This document shows, piece by piece, positions 53,578-56,083 of a DNA stretch of 56,083 nt. This DNA is from Bacteroidota bacterium (GTDB lineage: Bacteria; Bacteroidota; Bacteroidia; Chitinophagales; Chitinophagaceae). Position 1 is the first letter of the stretch; the number at the start of each line of letters is the position of its first letter. The notes below the pieces were generated by a model. It was not told the DNA's origin and ran no database searches. It saw only the letters and a list, made by a program, of their open reading frames with translations. The DNA lies in assembly GCA_018267725.1 (NCBI GenBank), contig JAFDXY010000019.1:1-56083 (forward strand). The letters are read 5' to 3'. Both the position numbers and the translations under genes were made by a program.

Positions 53578-54728
53578 TATGCAACAGGTTGTTCTTGTTT
53601 CTTTTCTGAACGAATGAGTTTAGGTATTAATATTTTAAAATCTCTCAAATTAAATGGTTGCGGAAATTCATATCCATTTACAAACAAAGTTGGGGTATGT
53701 GTTATTTGTGCATTGTTAAACCATTGCTCGTGTTTTTGCATCAACTCTTTATATTGCTCATTAATATTTCCGTATTTTTCTTTTAATACTTGTAAATCAT
53801 GTTTATCAAACCATTGCTCTAAAATATTTATTCTATTTTCAGTTGCTTGAGAAAAATATTCATGCAACAAATACTGAACAGCTTCTGTGTGTTTTGATTT
53901 TATAGCAGTAATAACCCTAAACTTTACCGTTAAACCAATATGGTTAGGATAAAGTTTTAAAATTTCTTTCAACATCTTGTATTCATAAGAACAAGCGGGA
54001 CAATAGGGATTAAAAGCTGTTGTTAATTGAAGTTTTGCAGCAGCATTGCCAATAACAAAATCATCACTCCATGTAGGTGTTTCTATAAAACGTTGCTGCT
54101 TTAATATAGTATTAAAAAGATGAACATTAGTTTTCCATTTTGTAATCTGCTTTCTTGTTTGCTCTGTTTCTTTTGCTTTTAGTATATATGGTTTTAAAAC
54201 TAACCAAGTACTGCTTATTAAAACACAAAACAAAGCGTTACAAATAAATGAAATGAATTTATCACTTTCTATTGCTTCATTAATAGAACCAATATTTGCA
54301 ACATAAATTATTTCTACCAATTGTTGCAGCCATATAATAGCAGTAAGCAGTAAACACAACTTGCACCAGCTTTTAATAATAAATGATTGATACAATAAAA
54401 GGAAAAAAGTAAACGCAAACAATAAAGTAGATGGGAAAAAACCAACAGCCAAACACTCATTTTTATACCCATTAATTAAGGAAAGAACTGTTAGCAATAA
54501 ACCGGTTGTATAATATGCCAATGCTATATCTGCCAAATGTATGTATTTGCTTAGTTTACTGAATGGCGATGTTAATACGGCATTACAATTAAACTTACCG
54601 CTAACACTGCACCACTTTGCAGTAGTTGTATTGTTTTTATCTATTACATACAGTACCAATAGCCTGCTTATAAAAATGCCTGCTGCATAAAGCAACAGGC
54701 TGCCGTAAAAAAATATATTAATGTTCAT
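53577..54728 (-). CDS. VKOR-like disulfide oxidoreductase fused to a thioredoxin-like domain
   Basis: Membrane enzyme that generates disulfides and passes them to quinone. The 383 residues contain the VKOR domain (about 1-185, several helices) with the loop cysteines C40 and C48 and the redox CXXC C122/C125 (WCKLC), then a periplasmic thioredoxin-like domain with C243/C246 in NPYCPACSYEY and the cis-Pro loop in HTPTLFVNG. The combination serves as a DsbB+DsbA unit. Fusions of this type occur in Bacteroidota, some near peptide-natural-product genes as I recall, but no such genes are visible here. It overlaps its neighbours by 4 bp and 1 bp. Confidence 0.9.
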   Translation of the reverse strand: MNINIFFYGSLLLYAAGIFISRLLVLYVIDKNNTTTAKWCSVSGKFNCNAVLTSPFSKLSKYIHLADIALAYYTTGLLLTVLSLINGYKNECLAVGFFPSTLLFAFTFFLLLYQSFIIKSWCKLCLLLTAIIWLQQLVEIIYVANIGSINEAIESDKFISFICNALFCVLISSTWLVLKPYILKAKETEQTRKQITKWKTNVHLFNTILKQQRFIETPTWSDDFVIGNAAAKLQLTTAFNPYCPACSYEYKMLKEILKLYPNHIGLTVKFRVITAIKSKHTEAVQYLLHEYFSQATENRINILEQWFDKHDLQVLKEKYGNINEQYKELMQKHEQWFNNAQITHTPTLFVNGYEFPQPFNLRDFKILIPKLIRSEKKQEQPVA

Positions 54729-55285
54729 TGGTGTTGTTTGGTTGAATCTGTTTCGGTTACATTATCTGCCTTCTTTTTCTTTTTTTTATTATCAATGTAT
54801 TTAATGTATAGTTCACCAATTACTGGAGCAAATTTTTTTAGCTGATAACTACCCCCTGCCCCATCTGCCCTTAATGTGTTTCGGTTATTGGGATACCAAT
54901 TACCATATAAAAATTCACTAGAATCTTTAGTAGTATAAGTGCAGGCAAACTCATTAAAAGCATTGGCAATTTCATAAGGTATGGTGTACTCAACTAAATT
55001 GTCTTCCATTAATTTAAAAAATGCCAAAGGGTCTTTTTTGCCTAATATGCCACTGATAGTATAAATAGCTTCTGGCTCATTGGGTTTTTCAAATTTAGCC
55101 GTGTAGAATACCCCCTTTAGTTTATTGCCTTCCTGTTTTAACTCCATGTGCAGTATAAATTTTTTACGTTCATAACGGCTCATGTCACTAAAGAAAACAC
55201 CTTCCCAAGTACCTGTGAGGGTTTGAGAAAATATAGGTAAGCTAACAAGGATTTGAGAAAATAATATTATGGATTTAATAGACAT
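54725..55285 (-). CDS. Exported protein of unknown function
   Basis: A 186-residue protein with a signal peptide (about 1-20, ending LPIFSQ), a short beta-rich body starting TLTGTWEGVFFSDMSRYERKKFILHMELKQEG, which looks like a small barrel or lipocalin-like fold, and a C-terminal lysine-rich tail (NKKKKKKADNV). The tail could be cytoplasmic only if the protein were not exported, so the signal is the better guide. It overlaps the start of the VKOR gene by 4 bp (ATGA). Only one cysteine is present (in FACTYTT), so it has no obvious intramolecular disulfide. Confidence 0.62.
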   Translation of the reverse strand: MSIKSIILFSQILVSLPIFSQTLTGTWEGVFFSDMSRYERKKFILHMELKQEGNKLKGVFYTAKFEKPNEPEAIYTISGILGKKDPLAFFKLMEDNLVEYTIPYEIANAFNEFACTYTTKDSSEFLYGNWYPNNRNTLRADGAGGSYQLKKFAPVIGELYIKYIDNKKKKKKADNVTETDSTKQHQ

Positions 55286-55293
55286 TTTGTAGG

Positions 55294-56037
55294 TTAATTT
55301 TCTTTCAGTACTGTAATTAGAAGTTCGTTTGAAGGAATTTGTACAGGTACATATTGGTTGTAAGTAAATATTTTTTTCGGAATAATAATTCTTGGATTTT
55401 GATGATGAATTATTGTATCCGAAAATCTATTTTTATAAGTTTCGTCTATAGGCTTAAAAGTTATTCTATAATCACCAGGTTTTGAGAATAAATAATCTAA
55501 GCTAACTACTAAATAATTCTTTAAAGATTTATTTGCTTTAATAAATAAAGGTTTGCTTATTATTGTAGATTCAATATAAGAAGTATCATAAGTAGGATGT
55601 GCTTTTATAAGCCATTTTTTTAAAATTGAATCTTGAAATTCTTCTTGTTGCCATGTTAACAAACTATATTTTTTTGTAATAAAGTTATCATCATGATAAG
55701 TTTTAATTTTCCCTATATCTCCTTTATAACTAGAGTAATTTTTTTGTCTTAGTTCTATTTTATCTTTATGCTTTAATATATCAAGTTCAATCCAAGTACC
55801 AGAGCTATCTTTTTTGTAAAAATGTAACCCCGTATAAATAGTATAATATCTCATACCTGATACATAACAATCAATATTTGAATTATTAATTATTGAAATG
55901 CCAATAGCTTTCGCCGAGGGAATTGCTTCATTACTAATTAATGACAATTGAGCCTCTAAAGATGCATGATTTTCTTGAGCACTAACTTTTAAAAAATAGG
56001 AAAATAGAAGTATAATGCAGAAATAAATTCTTTTCAT
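55294..56037 (-). CDS. Exported protein of unknown function, first gene of the run
   Basis: A 247-residue protein with a signal peptide (about 1-20, ending LKVSAQ) and a beta-sandwich-like body (LEAQLSLISNEAIPSAKAIGISIINNSN). No recognised family. It is 8 bp before the next gene and appears to begin the operon; the 46 bp to the window end give no full promoter. Confidence 0.6.
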   Translation of the reverse strand: MKRIYFCIILLFSYFLKVSAQENHASLEAQLSLISNEAIPSAKAIGISIINNSNIDCYVSGMRYYTIYTGLHFYKKDSSGTWIELDILKHKDKIELRQKNYSSYKGDIGKIKTYHDDNFITKKYSLLTWQQEEFQDSILKKWLIKAHPTYDTSYIESTIISKPLFIKANKSLKNYLVVSLDYLFSKPGDYRITFKPIDETYKNRFSDTIIHHQNPRIIIPKKIFTYNQYVPVQIPSNELLITVLKEN

Positions 56038-56083
56038 AATTATTTAAATAATATTACGAACAAGGTTTTTTAGGCTTTTGGGG

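Overview
The window is AT-rich chromosomal DNA from a member of the Bacteroidota, most likely a Chitinophagaceae-like organism. Supporting signs are a type IX secretion protein (PorQ), a parA-parB-DUF5683-dapB block, many small secreted beta-barrel proteins, a two-cysteine-pair VKOR-thioredoxin fusion, almost no Shine-Dalgarno sequences, and a -7 promoter box of the TAnnTTTG type. Phylum is fairly secure; family is inference. No tRNA, rRNA, CRISPR array, intact prophage or insertion sequence was seen.

Layout. 1-2918 (minus): an edge-truncated biotin gene (bioA), a YdeI/DUF1905 protein, queG and dtd. 2940-8503 (plus): arfB, a di-haem peroxidase, a flippase, lspA, a small membrane protein, folB and a TPR protein. 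8517-12016 (minus): a dipeptide epimerase, an ExbD/ExbB pair and an SPFH protein. 12174-16613: a lipoprotein, kdsA, an SDR threonine dehydrogenase, an Rrf2 regulator and small outer-membrane proteins. 16608-20645 (minus): dapB, DUF5683, parB, parA and a metal-dependent hydrolase. 20936-26550 (plus): a phosphoesterase, a beta-barrel, lon and porQ. 26647-33378 (minus): htrA, a class C acid phosphatase, a small secreted protein and dnaE. 33558-44930: an NlpC/P60 lipoprotein, a second flippase, an M1 peptidase behind a KilA-N gene, a peptide-binding lipoprotein, msrA, a MutS2 without Smr domain, and an astacin-like protease. 45236-48138 (plus): a membrane protein, a radical SAM protein and an EamA transporter.

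The right end is the least ordinary part. 48145-51978 (minus) is a compact run of four genes: a proline-racemase-family enzyme, a D-amino-acid dehydrogenase-like flavoprotein, an unrecognised polytopic membrane protein and a THEP1-like NTPase. The first two fit conversion of trans-4-hydroxy-L-proline to its D-epimer and then oxidation. The last two overlap and look like one unit of unknown function. 52033-56037 (minus) is a second tight run: two secreted proteins of unknown function, a VKOR-thioredoxin fusion, and a nucleotidyltransferase-fold protein whose frame continues for 115 more codons past a single TAA.

Housekeeping genes dominate. The candidates for something undescribed are the nucleotidyltransferase/VKOR operon with its in-frame stop, the membrane protein-NTPase pair, the radical SAM protein with extra cysteines, and several short dispersed repeats between genes.
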